A stretch of DNA of 64,000 nt from Pedobacter cryoconitis. Lineage in GTDB: Bacteria > Bacteroidota > Bacteroidia > Sphingobacteriales > Sphingobacteriaceae. Of this stretch, positions 1 through 8,471 are shown piece by piece; within the stretch, counting starts at the first letter, position 1, and each line of letters starts with the position of its first letter. Position numbers and translations under genes: made by a program. The stretch covers positions 189,922-253,921 of the forward strand of contig NZ_QLLR01000001.1 of the NCBI RefSeq assembly GCF_003259615.1. The letters run 5' to 3'. A model generated the notes under the pieces. That model was given only the letters and a program-made list of their open reading frames with translations, was not told where the DNA came from and ran no database searches.

Positions 1-1038
1 CTCCGATTTGTTTTTCACTTTCGTTAATTCTATCTGGCTCACCTCTTCAGTTGCAATCTTATCCAGCTCTGCCCAAACAGCTTTTTCTGCTGCCTCCATG
101 GTCACCCCTTCACTCAGTTTACCTTCTACAACGAATAAACCCTCATCCAGGCTACTGGTGATATACGCATGGATGTCACTAAACAACTGCTGATCTTTCA
201 GTAAACTGTTATATAATCTTGAAGATTGTCCCTGAGAAAGTACATCAGATAAAAGATCGTACACCTGGTAATCCGCGTCTCTTCGGGCAGCCATTTTGAA
301 AGCGAGGTAAAAAGCATTCAAAGGCACGTTTGCAGTCACAGTTTCCTTGCGCGCTTCAGTTTGTGCAGGCTCCTGAACCAAATCCCTCACATATTTATCT
401 CCGGCAGGAATAGGACTGAACCACTTTTCTGCCAGCAATTTAATCTCTTCAGTTTTTACATTTCCACCCACAACCATAATGGCATTCTGCGGATTATAAT
501 GTTTTTTAAAGAAGGCCTTCACATCTTCCATCGAAGCATTTTCGATTTGCGCGAGATCCTGTCCTATAGTTGCCCAGCGATAAGCATGCTTTTTATAAGC
601 AAGCGGCCTTAACTTCAGCCATACATCACCATAAGGCTGATTTAAATATCTTTGTTTAAACTCTTCACAAACCACATTCCGCTGTGTTTCCAGACTTTTC
701 TCAGAAAACGCCAGGCTCAGCATACGGTCACTCTCCAGCCAGAAAGCGGTTTCAATATTCGTAGCCGGCAAAGTGATATAATAATTTGTTATATCATTAC
801 TTGTGAAAGCATTGTTTTCCCCTCCCACTCTTTGCAGTGGTTCATCATAGACAGGTATATTAACTGACCCTCCAAACATAAGGTGCTCAAAAAGATGTGC
901 AAAACCGGTTTTACCCTCTTCCTCATCCCGTGCACCAACATCGTACAGGATGTTTAATACAGCCATAGGGGTTGTATCATCTTCGTGTACCAGGACACGT
1001 AAGCCATTAGCTAGTGTAAAACGATTAAAATCTACCAT
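1..1038 (-). CDS. M16 family zinc metallopeptidase (insulinase-like), 3' end truncated by window
   Basis: The gene begins with the ATG at 1038 and runs off the left edge, leaving 346 codons. The N-terminal half shows the inverted zinc motif of M16 peptidases, HLFEH at residues 48-52 (HxxEH), inside the usual context ARDEEEGKTGFAHLFEHLMF. A downstream Glu-rich stretch (VVCEEF) is where the third zinc ligand is expected. The family cleaves small peptides with a clam-shell of two M16 domains. In Bacteroidota both periplasmic and cytosolic members occur, and no signal peptide is visible at this start. It is divergent from mqnC, with 97 bp between the starts. The C-terminal domain lies outside the window, so it is unclear whether this is a single- or double-domain member. 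Confidence 0.9.
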   Translation of the reverse strand, partial: MVDFNRFTLANGLRVLVHEDDTTPMAVLNILYDVGARDEEEGKTGFAHLFEHLMFGGSVNIPVYDEPLQRVGGENNAFTSNDITNYYITLPATNIETAFWLESDRMLSLAFSEKSLETQRNVVCEEFKQRYLNQPYGDVWLKLRPLAYKKHAYRWATIGQDLAQIENASMEDVKAFFKKHYNPQNAIMVVGGNVKTEEIKLLAEKWFSPIPAGDKYVRDLVQEPAQTEARKETVTANVPLNAFYLAFKMAARRDADYQVYDLLSDVLSQGQSSRLYNSLLKDQQLFSDIHAYITSSLDEGLFVVEGKLSEGVTMEAAEKAVWAELDKIATEEVSQIELTKVKNKSE

Positions 1039-1055
1039 AAAATATATAATTGTGT

Positions 1056-1063
1056 CAAATATA
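1056..1063 (-). promoter_or_regulatory. Candidate Bacteroidota -7 box for the M16 peptidase gene
   Basis: On the minus strand the sequence is TATATTTG, matching TAnnTTTG, 18 bp before the ATG. No TTG is seen at the usual -33 distance, so support rests on the -7 element alone. Confidence 0.35.
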
Positions 1064-1123
1064 GGAATAATGATTTAGGGTAAATGTGATAATCTCATGA
1101 AATAAAAACAGCAGAACAAATGG

Positions 1124-1132
1124 TATATTTGC
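1124..1132 (+). promoter_or_regulatory. Candidate -7 box for mqnC, almost touching the start codon
   Basis: TATATTTGC matches the Bacteroidota consensus TAnnTTTGC and ends 3 bp before the ATG at 1136. If used, transcription would start at or next to the start codon, giving a leaderless mRNA. There is no clear -33 TTG and the box may be fortuitous. Confidence 0.3.
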
Positions 1133-1135
1133 TGT

Positions 1136-2260
1136 ATGAATACTGCCGAATTATTACAAAGGGCTCTGCAATTCGACTTTTTAACAAAAGAAGAGGGCGT
1201 GTTTTTGTACCACAATGCTTCAACAGCCGATTTGGCCTTTGTTGCAAATGAGCTGAGAAAGAAACAAGTACCAAGCGGAAAAGTTACCTGGCAAATTGAT
1301 AGAAACGTCAATACAACCAATGTGTGTATAGCGAACTGTAAATTTTGCAATTTCTTCAGAAGACCAGGTCATGACGAAAGCTATATTACGGACATAGAAA
1401 CTTATAAAGTTAAAATTGAAGAAACTTTCCGTCTGGGCGGTGATCAGTTACTTTTACAGGGCGGGCACCATCCCGACCTTGGGCTTGAATTTTATGCTGA
1501 CCTGTTCAGAAAATTAAAAGCACTTTACCCTGATCTTAAATTACACGCATTAGGCCCGCCGGAGATTGCACACGTTGCAAAAATCGACAAACTTACCCAT
1601 ACAGAAGTTTTAAGTGCGCTGAAAGCTGCCGGTATGGATTCCTTACCTGGTGCAGGCGCAGAAATACTGAATGACAGGGTACGCAGGCTGATTTCTAAAG
1701 GAAAATGCGGCGGACAAGAATGGCTTGATGTCATGCGCGCAGCACATCAGCTGGATATAACGACTTCTGCAACGATGATGTTTGGCCATGTTGAAACTAT
1801 AGACGAACGTTTTGAACACTTAGTGTGGATCAGGGAAGTTCAGAGTGAGAAACCAGCAGATGCCAAAGGATTTTTAGCCTTTATACCGTGGCCATTTCAG
1901 GATGACGGTACTTTATTGAAGCGTTTAAGAGGAATTACGAATGATGTTTCAGGAGACGAATACGTGAGAATGCTTGCTTTAAGCAGGATCATGCTGCCGA
2001 ACATTAAAAATATACAAGCCTCATGGCTAACCGTAGGTAAAAATGTAGCACAATTATGTTTACATGCAGGGGCTAACGACTTTGGCTCTATCATGATTGA
2101 AGAAAACGTTGTTTCTGCCGCTGGTGCACCACACCGTTTTACAGCCAAAGGAATACAGGATGCTATCAGAGAAGCAGGCTTTGAGCCACAATTAAGAGGT
2201 CAGCAGTATAACTACCGTGACCTTCCTGAACATTTAGAAGAACAGGTGATTAATTACTAA
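1136..2260 (+). CDS. mqnC: Cyclic dehypoxanthinyl futalosine synthase (radical SAM)
   Basis: A 374-residue radical SAM enzyme of the futalosine menaquinone pathway. It converts dehypoxanthine futalosine to cyclic dehypoxanthine futalosine. The [4Fe-4S] motif CIANCKFC (CxxxCxxC) lies near residues 63-70, preceded by the NTTNVC context typical of MqnC rather than MqnE. Further MqnC-like stretches are LLQGGHHPDLGLE and ALGPPEIAHVAK. Length is normal for the family. It stands alone and is divergent from the M16 peptidase. The N-terminal residues after the ATG at 1136 resemble the family (EEGVFLYHNA), which supports this start even though no ribosome-binding site is visible. Other mqn genes are not in the window. 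Confidence 0.93.
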   Translation: MNTAELLQRALQFDFLTKEEGVFLYHNASTADLAFVANELRKKQVPSGKVTWQIDRNVNTTNVCIANCKFCNFFRRPGHDESYITDIETYKVKIEETFRLGGDQLLLQGGHHPDLGLEFYADLFRKLKALYPDLKLHALGPPEIAHVAKIDKLTHTEVLSALKAAGMDSLPGAGAEILNDRVRRLISKGKCGGQEWLDVMRAAHQLDITTSATMMFGHVETIDERFEHLVWIREVQSEKPADAKGFLAFIPWPFQDDGTLLKRLRGITNDVSGDEYVRMLALSRIMLPNIKNIQASWLTVGKNVAQLCLHAGANDFGSIMIEENVVSAAGAPHRFTAKGIQDAIREAGFEPQLRGQQYNYRDLPEHLEEQVINY

Positions 2261-2280
2261 TCATTTTTGTTATAAAAAAT

Positions 2281-2314
2281 AAAAAGGAAGAGAACTTAAA
2301 TCCTCTTCCTTTTT
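2281..2314. terminator. Bidirectional hairpin terminator between mqnC and the ferritin-like gene
   Basis: AAAAAGGAAGAG at 2281-2292 and CTCTTCCTTTTT at 2303-2314 form a perfect 12-bp stem with a 10-nt loop. T-rich arms on both strands fit termination of the two convergent genes. Confidence 0.8.
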
Positions 2315-2339
2315 CTCACCATATCTCCCCCCCGAAAAA

Positions 2340-3170
2340 TTATTTGATAAACAGACTTGCAATCGAAAGTACCTGAGGCATAGTTAGTGGTTCATCAAAA
2401 GCTTCTGTTGATGCATTTACTGAAAAACCAAGACCTGGAATATTAATACCTAATTGTGTTACATTATCTTCACCAGCGTAACTCGCTGCTGCTGCTGCAA
2501 CGCCACTATCGTTAGCACCAGTAATCCATGGTTTTAAAGCAGTTACACCTCCACCAGCAGGAGCTTTACGCATTTGGCGGATATGTGAAGCGTGACGCGC
2601 CTCAACAGAATGTATTTGTAAAGCAGTTTGCAATACACTTGGACTGCTCATTAGGTTACCAGCTTGTCCTTTATAAGCTCTTACACCTGTATCTTCGAAC
2701 ACTTGCGCTACCGCAAGAAAAGTTGGATAATCAGAGAACACTGTAGGGAAATTTCCTTTTGCAGTAAAATCAAATGAAGCTGCGGTATAAGATACCGGGG
2801 TACCACCAGAAGCAGTAATTGCTCCTTTTAATAAATTAACGTGTGCTAATTCATGATCACGAATGTTAGCAATCGCTGCTACAGCAGGTGTACCGGCAGG
2901 AATTAATCCCGCAGTATTAATACCAGTCTGATAGAAATTATATTCAATATATTCTAAAGTTAAAGCAAAGTTCAGCACATCAATCACACTGGTTGTGGTT
3001 TGTCCGTAAGCTTTTTTGAACATAGAACCTAAAGCCATTGGAAGCGCAGCTAAAACTACTTTTGATCCAAAGCCATAAAATGATTTCATTGCTGCTCTGC
3101 GTGGATTTAAGCGTTCATACACTTCACCATCCACTTTTTCAATTTCTTCTAATATGTTAATAATATTCAT
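2340..3170 (-). CDS. Ferritin-like domain protein, exported (Ferritin_2 type)
   Basis: A 276-residue protein with a predicted four-helix ferritin-like core. Paired metal-ligand-like motifs are RDHELAH and HSVEARHASHIR, plus a helix with FEDTGVRAYKG. Near residues 24-50 a twin Arg (NPRRAAMKSF) is followed by a hydrophobic stretch (VVLAALPMALGSM) and a possible cleavage after AYGQ, suggesting export, perhaps by Tat. It is the second gene of a pair; its start is 11 bp after the stop of the upstream ferritin-like gene. Related Ferritin_2 proteins are described in desiccation-tolerant and other bacteria, but their substrates are not well established. Iron storage is not shown by the sequence. Confidence 0.8.
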   Translation of the reverse strand: MNIINILEEIEKVDGEVYERLNPRRAAMKSFYGFGSKVVLAALPMALGSMFKKAYGQTTTSVIDVLNFALTLEYIEYNFYQTGINTAGLIPAGTPAVAAIANIRDHELAHVNLLKGAITASGGTPVSYTAASFDFTAKGNFPTVFSDYPTFLAVAQVFEDTGVRAYKGQAGNLMSSPSVLQTALQIHSVEARHASHIRQMRKAPAGGGVTALKPWITGANDSGVAAAAASYAGEDNVTQLGINIPGLGFSVNASTEAFDEPLTMPQVLSIASLFIK

Positions 3171-3181
3171 GATTTCCCGGA

Positions 3182-3892
3182 TTAAGAAGTAGGTAAATTA
3201 GACGCGTTAATTGCAGTTTTAAGGAAGACTTTAGCCTTAGTTAAAACCTGGATAGGTGTCAAAGCACCATCAAGTCCATTTGCATCCACAGCAGTGTTAT
3301 CAGCAAAAGATCCATTTGAAATCAAGTCACGGATTAAAGCCGCGTGGCGTGCTTCAACAGAGACGATTTTTCCTGCAACTTCTAAGTATTTTAGTGTTTT
3401 AATGAGTTTACCGGCTCCGTTATAAGCTGAAACACCTAAATCTTCAAAGCCTTTAGCTGCATTCAGTACACTTGTTCTGTCAGCGAAATTGATTGACGAA
3501 AAATCTACTTGTAAGCCTACGATCGCGCTTGTATCTAATGCTTTTTTGAAAAATTCACGGTGAGCTAACTCATGATCTCTAATATCCGTAAGTAAAGCAA
3601 GCTCATTTGCAGGAATGTTAGCATAAGGACTTTTTACCACTGCATCATAAAACGCACCTTCTAATTGTTCCAGTGCATAAGCATAATTTAAGATACCTAT
3701 ATCACCGGTACCTAAATCCACACCTGTATCCAAACCTGGAGTACTTTTATCTTTTTTACAGCCTGCAGCAATTAAAGCCACTCCTGCAACCCCTGCTCCT
3801 GCATATTGCAGAAAAGATCTGCGTTGCAGTTTTGCAGTCAGAATACCGCTCTCCTGAAGCAGTACTTCTTTCTCTTCTTGTAAACTTTTCAT
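3182..3892 (-). CDS. Ferritin-like domain lipoprotein with twin-arginine signal
   Basis: A 236-residue paralogue-like partner of the downstream gene. The N terminus has RRSFLQYAG (Arg24-Arg25), a hydrophobic stretch and a lipobox-like IAAGC (Cys45), so it is probably a Tat-exported lipoprotein. The ferritin-like core is visible from repeated helices: YALEQLEGAFYDAV, RDHELAHREFF, FEDLGVSAYNGAGK and SVEARHAALIRDL. It heads a two-gene operon. The 155-bp upstream region is shared with the divergent LytTR regulator and contains two palindromes (3915-3927 and 3975-3993). Function is inferred from the family only. Confidence 0.82.
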   Translation of the reverse strand: MKSLQEEKEVLLQESGILTAKLQRRSFLQYAGAGVAGVALIAAGCKKDKSTPGLDTGVDLGTGDIGILNYAYALEQLEGAFYDAVVKSPYANIPANELALLTDIRDHELAHREFFKKALDTSAIVGLQVDFSSINFADRTSVLNAAKGFEDLGVSAYNGAGKLIKTLKYLEVAGKIVSVEARHAALIRDLISNGSFADNTAVDANGLDGALTPIQVLTKAKVFLKTAINASNLPTS

Positions 3893-3914
3893 AAGAAATG
3901 ATTTAAATTATGGT

Positions 3915-3927
3915 TCAACTAAGTTGA
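3915..3927. promoter_or_regulatory. Palindrome upstream of the ferritin-like operon
   Basis: TCAACTAAGTTGA is a perfect odd-length palindrome (6+1+6) about 23 bp from the start of the first ferritin-like gene. It may be an operator; nothing identifies a regulator. Confidence 0.3.
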
Positions 3928-3974
3928 GGGCCCCCATGATTATACCGTGACATACGGCATCTAAATCGCTTTGG

Positions 3975-3993
3975 TTTTTGACTTTGTCAAAAA
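3975..3993. promoter_or_regulatory. Perfect 8-3-8 inverted repeat in divergent region
   Basis: TTTTTGAC / TTT / GTCAAAAA lies between the ferritin-like operon and the LytTR response regulator. The position fits an operator for one or both directions. The binding factor is unknown. Confidence 0.4.
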
Positions 3994-4047
3994 AATTCTT
4001 GACTCCCCTATTTTTTTGATAATTTCACCTTATAAAAATATCGGCCA

Positions 4048-4827
4048 GTGTTCAATGTGATAATAGTAGACGATGAAGAATTTGCGCGGTCTTCACTTTT
4101 TTTTCTCTTACAGGAAAATTGCGAAAATGTGCACATCAGCGGGATTGCAAAATCTGTAGATGAAGCCCGGGAACTGCTCTCTTTACATGAGGTCGACCTG
4201 ATCTTTCTGGACATCGCTATGCCCGGAAAAAACGGCTTTGAGCTCATTCCTGATGCGAAACAGCATAATACCCAGGTAGTTTTTACAACCGCTTATGACC
4301 AGTACGCTTTGAGAGCGATTAAGGCCAATGCGCTCGACTATTTACTGAAGCCAATTGACATCGATGAGCTCAAAGAAACGGTAGAAAAAGCAGCAAAATT
4401 AATACGTTTTATCGACCAGGAATCTGACCGGAATGAGCGCTTAAAAAATTTAGCAAATAATTTAGCAGACCGGTCAGAAATCAGGAAAATAAGTTTGCCG
4501 AACGGACAAGGATATACCCTGATTGACCTCAATGAAATCATTCATATAGAAGCAGATAGCAATTATTCTATCTTTCATTTGGACAACAGGGAAAAAATTA
4601 CCGTATCCAAAGTATTAAAAGACTACGAAGAAATTTTGCCAGAAGATCAATTTATCCGGATCCATAAATCCAGTATTGTAAATTTAAACTATCTTAAAGA
4701 ATACAACTCAAAAAACGGTCTGGAAGTTTTGCTGAAAAACGGAGAGAAAATAGCCGTATCAAGACGCAGAGCAAGTATTTTTGCAGAGAAAGTTAAACAA
4801 TATACCAATTTCGCCAGTGATAAATAA
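4048..4827 (+). CDS. LytTR-family response regulator
   Basis: A 259-residue regulator with an N-terminal receiver (acidic VDDEE pocket, phosphoacceptor Asp55 in LIFLDIAMPG, conserved Lys in LLKPI) and a C-terminal LytTR DNA-binding domain from about residue 150 (FIRIHKSSIVNLNYL, then AVSRRR). The start is GTG at 4048; another GTG at 4057 is possible. It overlaps the start of the following sensor kinase gene, so the two form a cognate pair. It probably acts as a transcription factor activated by phosphotransfer from that kinase. Confidence 0.92.
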   Translation: MFNVIIVDDEEFARSSLFFLLQENCENVHISGIAKSVDEARELLSLHEVDLIFLDIAMPGKNGFELIPDAKQHNTQVVFTTAYDQYALRAIKANALDYLLKPIDIDELKETVEKAAKLIRFIDQESDRNERLKNLANNLADRSEIRKISLPNGQGYTLIDLNEIIHIEADSNYSIFHLDNREKITVSKVLKDYEEILPEDQFIRIHKSSIVNLNYLKEYNSKNGLEVLLKNGEKIAVSRRRASIFAEKVKQYTNFASDK

Positions 4828-7765
4828 AACAAGCACTTTCTATAGCAAAAGACTCATCCTATTACTCCTTTTAATTGTTTCGGGTATTTACGGCTATGGA
4901 CAGACTACTTTTATTAAACATTACAGCAGCAAAGACGGTTTGCCCAGCAACAGCTGTTATTTTATTCTCCAGGACAAAAAAGGTTATATCTGGGTTGCCT
5001 CAGACGCAGGCGTAAGCCGGTTTGACGGAAAAGTATTTGAGAACTTCTCTATCGATGACGGTTTGGCCGACAACCAGATTATCAGGTTAAATGAAGACCG
5101 CTCCGGAAGAATCTGGTTTTTCTCTTTAAACGGTCAGCTCAGTTATTTTCAAAATGGGGTGATTTACAATGAAAGCAACGACAAGTTACTTCAGCTTTTA
5201 AAGTTTAATGGCGTAGTCACCTCCTTCTTTGAAGACAGTAAAGGACATATCTGGTTTGGGACCAATAAAAACCTCCTCGCCAGGTGGGACGGAAAAACAT
5301 TAAAAAAATATACCTCTGCAGATCCCGCCAATCAGTTTATCAATACCTTTATTTACGAAGACAAATCTGGCAAAATCTGGGCAGCAAGCGCACACTGCCT
5401 ACGGACCTTTGATGGAGAAAACTTTAATAAAACAAAATTCCAAATCAGCCCGCTATCTTACAAAACTGTTAAAAACCTGCCCGACCGGACGATGTATTTC
5501 CTCGATAAAAAGGGACTTAATTTCAAAAACGGTCAGCAGCAGCAGCTGACAATGAAAATCGACAGCACTTTACTAGCAGATAATCCGGGCTATTTTTATG
5601 CAGAAAATCAGAAAGACCTGTGGCTAACTACAAATTCAGGAGTCTACCACCTGGAAGCAGATGGCACAAAGACACATTACCTGCATAACCTGACTACAAA
5701 TCAGGTAATCAAAGACATGAGAGAGAACATGTGGTTTGCCACCAGTAACGGCATCTACATGCTCCCTAAAAAATCTAAAAGAGTCTACATCCGGGATAAC
5801 CACTACGGACTGAGCAACAATACCGTAAAAAGTATCAATAAAGATTATGCTGGCAACCTTTGGCTGGGACTGGATAACGGGAAAATTAATGTCCTGAATA
5901 AATCAGCCAATCAAATCCGTACCATTCAACTGCCAGATAAGAAAAAATTCAGCAGCATTAAGCAAATCAGTACGGACTCTGCCGGAAAAACAGTTTTTTT
6001 CAGTTCAGATTACGGCTTAGGCATGCTCTCCGCTCAACACACAAAAGACCAGCAAATTAAATACCTGCAGGAAACTCACAGCTCTGGTTTTGTCTTGAAA
6101 AGTTTTAGTGTGAGTAGTAAAAACCACCTGTCCCTCGCCCTGTCCTCAGGTGTGGTCATGGTGAACGACCCTTTTCATAAATTATCATTTACCTCATCAA
6201 ATTATAAAGAAGGAGAAAACTTTTTCAGCAACAGGGCCTATCGCGTCTATTACGACAAAGACAATAACCTCTGGTTTTCCAATGTGAACGGACTGGCCGA
6301 ATTATCAGCAGGCAAACTTACCAGGCATTATCAGCGTCACCCGCTGTTAACCAAAAGGATCAATGACATTGCACAATTGCCAGATGGCACTATTGTCCTC
6401 GCTACCGATGGGTATGGCCTGCTCTTTTTCAAAAACAACCTGCTGATCCGTCAGATCACCCGTGAAGATGGCCTGGCAAACAACATCTGCAAAAAGCTAT
6501 TTATACAAAAAGACCATGTCTGGGTCGTGACCACCAATGGCGTAAACCGTATCTTTTTAAACGGAAAAAATCCGGTAGAATCATTTGAATACACCAATAG
6601 CCTGCTCGACAATGACGTTAACGGATTATACGTAGACCGCGATACCGCCTACTTTGCGACCAATCATGGCCTGGTTTTCTTTGCCAATACCCCTTTTGAC
6701 AGGAATAAGGAAATGCCTAAAGTACTGATCTCCGGAATTATCAATAACAGAAAACCACTGAGCCTGAATACGGATTCCTTTAACCTGGCACCAGCTGCAA
6801 ATAATATTACCTTTTATTACAGCGCCCTTGACTTTCAAAACAATTATATTTTATACCGCTACCGGTTAAAATCAGCCAGTCCATGGACAGAAACCAAAAA
6901 CAGGAGACTGGAATTCTCTTCGCTGGAACCCGGCAGCTATAAATTTGAACTCAGTGCAAAAACAAACAACAGCCAATGGAGCAAACCAGTAGCTGTAAGT
7001 TTCGTCTTAAAAGCACATTTCTGGCAATCCTGGTGGTTCATCTTCGTGATCCTGCTTTTGGCCAGTTTTAGTTTTTACAAGATTGCCGTTATCGTTACCC
7101 AGCAGCAAAAAGATAAAGAACAACAAAGGCTGCTGCTGAAAAATAAGATCCTGATGCTCGAACAGCAGGCTTTGCAAGCGATGATGAACCCGCATTTTGT
7201 TTTTAATGTGATGAACTCTATTCAGCATTACATCAATACCAAAGACACTTCCTCGGCCAATAAAATCCTGACCGGTTTTGCCCGGCTGATCAGAAAAAAT
7301 CTGGACATCTGTACCAAAAGCTTTATTTCCCTGGAAGAGGAGATCGAATACCTGTCCCTTTACCTGACCCTGGAAAAGAAAAGATTTGGAGAGAAGTTTA
7401 ATTACACTATCCAAATTGCCCCGGACATCGATCAGGATGAAACCATGATCCCCTCCATGATTTTACAGCCCTATATAGAAAATGCCATCTGGCATGGTCT
7501 GATGCCTAAAGAAGAAGGAGGGAAAATTTCTATTGTGATCCAGCACCAGGATACAGCCTGTTTATTGATTCAAATCATAGATGATGGGGTAGGCATAGAC
7601 AATTCGCTGCGCGTGAAAAGGGAAAAACATGAAAGTAAAGGGATGAGCCTTACCCAGGAAAGGATCAACCTCATTAACCAGATTGAAGCAAATCCGATAC
7701 AAATCAGCATTAAACAGAACGGTAAATCGGGCACAACTATCTCTATTTTAGTCCCAAACAGGTAG
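4817..7765 (+). CDS. Propeller-type sensor histidine kinase (reg_prop / Y_Y_Y / LytS-like kinase)
   Basis: Using the GTG at 4817 (11-bp overlap with the regulator's end) the protein has 982 residues. An upstream in-frame TTG at 4781 is less likely because the hydrophobic signal segment RLILLLLLIVSG follows the GTG closely. The periplasmic region, to about residue 670, carries repeated two-component propeller motifs (GLPSN, GLADNQI, IWFFS, IWFGT, GLSNNTV, GLANNIC). Next come a Y_Y_Y-like domain, one membrane segment near 738-758, and a LytS-type kinase with MNPHFVFN (His793) and an ATPase N-box IENAIWHGL near 886. The architecture resembles ligand-sensing kinases of Bacteroidota, often linked to glycan or envelope cues, but no glycan locus adjoins it. 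Confidence 0.92.
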   Translation: MINKTSTFYSKRLILLLLLIVSGIYGYGQTTFIKHYSSKDGLPSNSCYFILQDKKGYIWVASDAGVSRFDGKVFENFSIDDGLADNQIIRLNEDRSGRIWFFSLNGQLSYFQNGVIYNESNDKLLQLLKFNGVVTSFFEDSKGHIWFGTNKNLLARWDGKTLKKYTSADPANQFINTFIYEDKSGKIWAASAHCLRTFDGENFNKTKFQISPLSYKTVKNLPDRTMYFLDKKGLNFKNGQQQQLTMKIDSTLLADNPGYFYAENQKDLWLTTNSGVYHLEADGTKTHYLHNLTTNQVIKDMRENMWFATSNGIYMLPKKSKRVYIRDNHYGLSNNTVKSINKDYAGNLWLGLDNGKINVLNKSANQIRTIQLPDKKKFSSIKQISTDSAGKTVFFSSDYGLGMLSAQHTKDQQIKYLQETHSSGFVLKSFSVSSKNHLSLALSSGVVMVNDPFHKLSFTSSNYKEGENFFSNRAYRVYYDKDNNLWFSNVNGLAELSAGKLTRHYQRHPLLTKRINDIAQLPDGTIVLATDGYGLLFFKNNLLIRQITREDGLANNICKKLFIQKDHVWVVTTNGVNRIFLNGKNPVESFEYTNSLLDNDVNGLYVDRDTAYFATNHGLVFFANTPFDRNKEMPKVLISGIINNRKPLSLNTDSFNLAPAANNITFYYSALDFQNNYILYRYRLKSASPWTETKNRRLEFSSLEPGSYKFELSAKTNNSQWSKPVAVSFVLKAHFWQSWWFIFVILLLASFSFYKIAVIVTQQQKDKEQQRLLLKNKILMLEQQALQAMMNPHFVFNVMNSIQHYINTKDTSSANKILTGFARLIRKNLDICTKSFISLEEEIEYLSLYLTLEKKRFGEKFNYTIQIAPDIDQDETMIPSMILQPYIENAIWHGLMPKEEGGKISIVIQHQDTACLLIQIIDDGVGIDNSLRVKREKHESKGMSLTQERINLINQIEANPIQISIKQNGKSGTTISILVPNR

Positions 7766-8192
7766 ATTTTACCGTTTACTCAATGATACCTACCACTTAC
7801 TAAGTATTATTCGTTTGAAATGAAAATAGCATTAAACTTGTTATAGATATTAAAACAAACAAAGTTTGTAAAACGCGTTCTTATAGAATTGGCCAAAGAT
7901 ATTTTTAACCTAACCTAAAACTTATCTCAATTCAGGTTTCATTTGTGTGTTAAAAGTGGTAAAGTTAAAGCTTTACCACTTTTTTTTTGTCCGGAATTAT
8001 TTTCAATTATTTATCTGATCAGCAACCTCTTGAAAAACTTCGTTCAAAATTTGAAAAAAGTTCTTTTTTTGAAAAGCTTTTTATGTTAAATTTGATTGAG
8101 CAAAAAATCATTAAAAGCAGCTTTGATGCTCTTTAAAAAGATTTTTCGTAAATTTAACGTATCAACAACTCTGGTAATTTTATTTAAGACAA
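7766..8192. other. 427-bp intergenic region
   Basis: This A+T-rich gap separates the sensor kinase from the small acidic protein gene. It contains one clear hairpin terminator (7953-7982) about 190 bp after the kinase stop. Downstream of it there is a poor -7-like TAAATTTG at 8087-8094 with a TTTG only 15 bp upstream, which is too close for a convincing promoter. I see no further gene or RNA. Confidence 0.6.
7953..7985 (+). terminator. Strong intrinsic terminator
   Basis: AAAGTGGTAAAG (7953-7964) pairs perfectly with CTTTACCACTTT (7971-7982), with loop TTAAAG, followed by a run of T. The long 3' leader before it is unexplained. Confidence 0.85.
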
Positions 8193-8393
8193 ATGACAAC
8201 TCCAAAAAAATCTGTTAAGAAAAGTTCATTAGATGATCAGGCACAGGACAAAGAGATGAATGATGAGAATTCTTACGACTCTATTGAGAAGAAGAAAACT
8301 TACGACGATGACGACGATGATTTTGATCTTCCATTAGATGATCTGGACACCTTCGATGACTTTGATTCAGACGATGACGATGATACTTACTAA
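8193..8393 (+). CDS. Small highly acidic protein of unknown function
   Basis: A 66-residue protein with a Lys/Ser-rich N terminus (TPKKSVKKSS) and an extremely acidic C-terminal half rich in Asp (runs such as DDDDDDFD and DSDDDDD). There is no signal peptide or membrane segment. It is followed by its own terminator, so it looks like a real single-gene transcript. The composition suggests a disordered protein that might bind cations, basic proteins or DNA-binding surfaces. No domain is recognised. Confidence 0.7.
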   Translation: MTTPKKSVKKSSLDDQAQDKEMNDENSYDSIEKKKTYDDDDDDFDLPLDDLDTFDDFDSDDDDDTY

Positions 8394-8415
8394 GTAATTC
8401 TGTCCAACCATATAG

Positions 8416-8445
8416 AGCATCTTATCAAAAGGATGCTTTTTTTTT
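8416..8445 (+). terminator. Intrinsic terminator after the acidic protein gene
   Basis: AGCATC (8416-8421) and GATGCT (8432-8437) form a 6-bp stem followed by a run of nine T. Confidence 0.75.
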
Positions 8446-8471
8446 ATCAGTGCTTTAACCCCAATGAATAA

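Noticed and set aside
7007..7414. Open frame on the minus strand within the sensor kinase (135 codons)
   Set aside because: The plus-strand frame encodes conserved kinase motifs, and the opposite frame resembles nothing known.
8087..8094. Promoter of the acidic protein gene from TAAATTTG
   Set aside because: The nearest TTTG is only 15 bp upstream, too close for the usual spacing, so it is mentioned only as weak.
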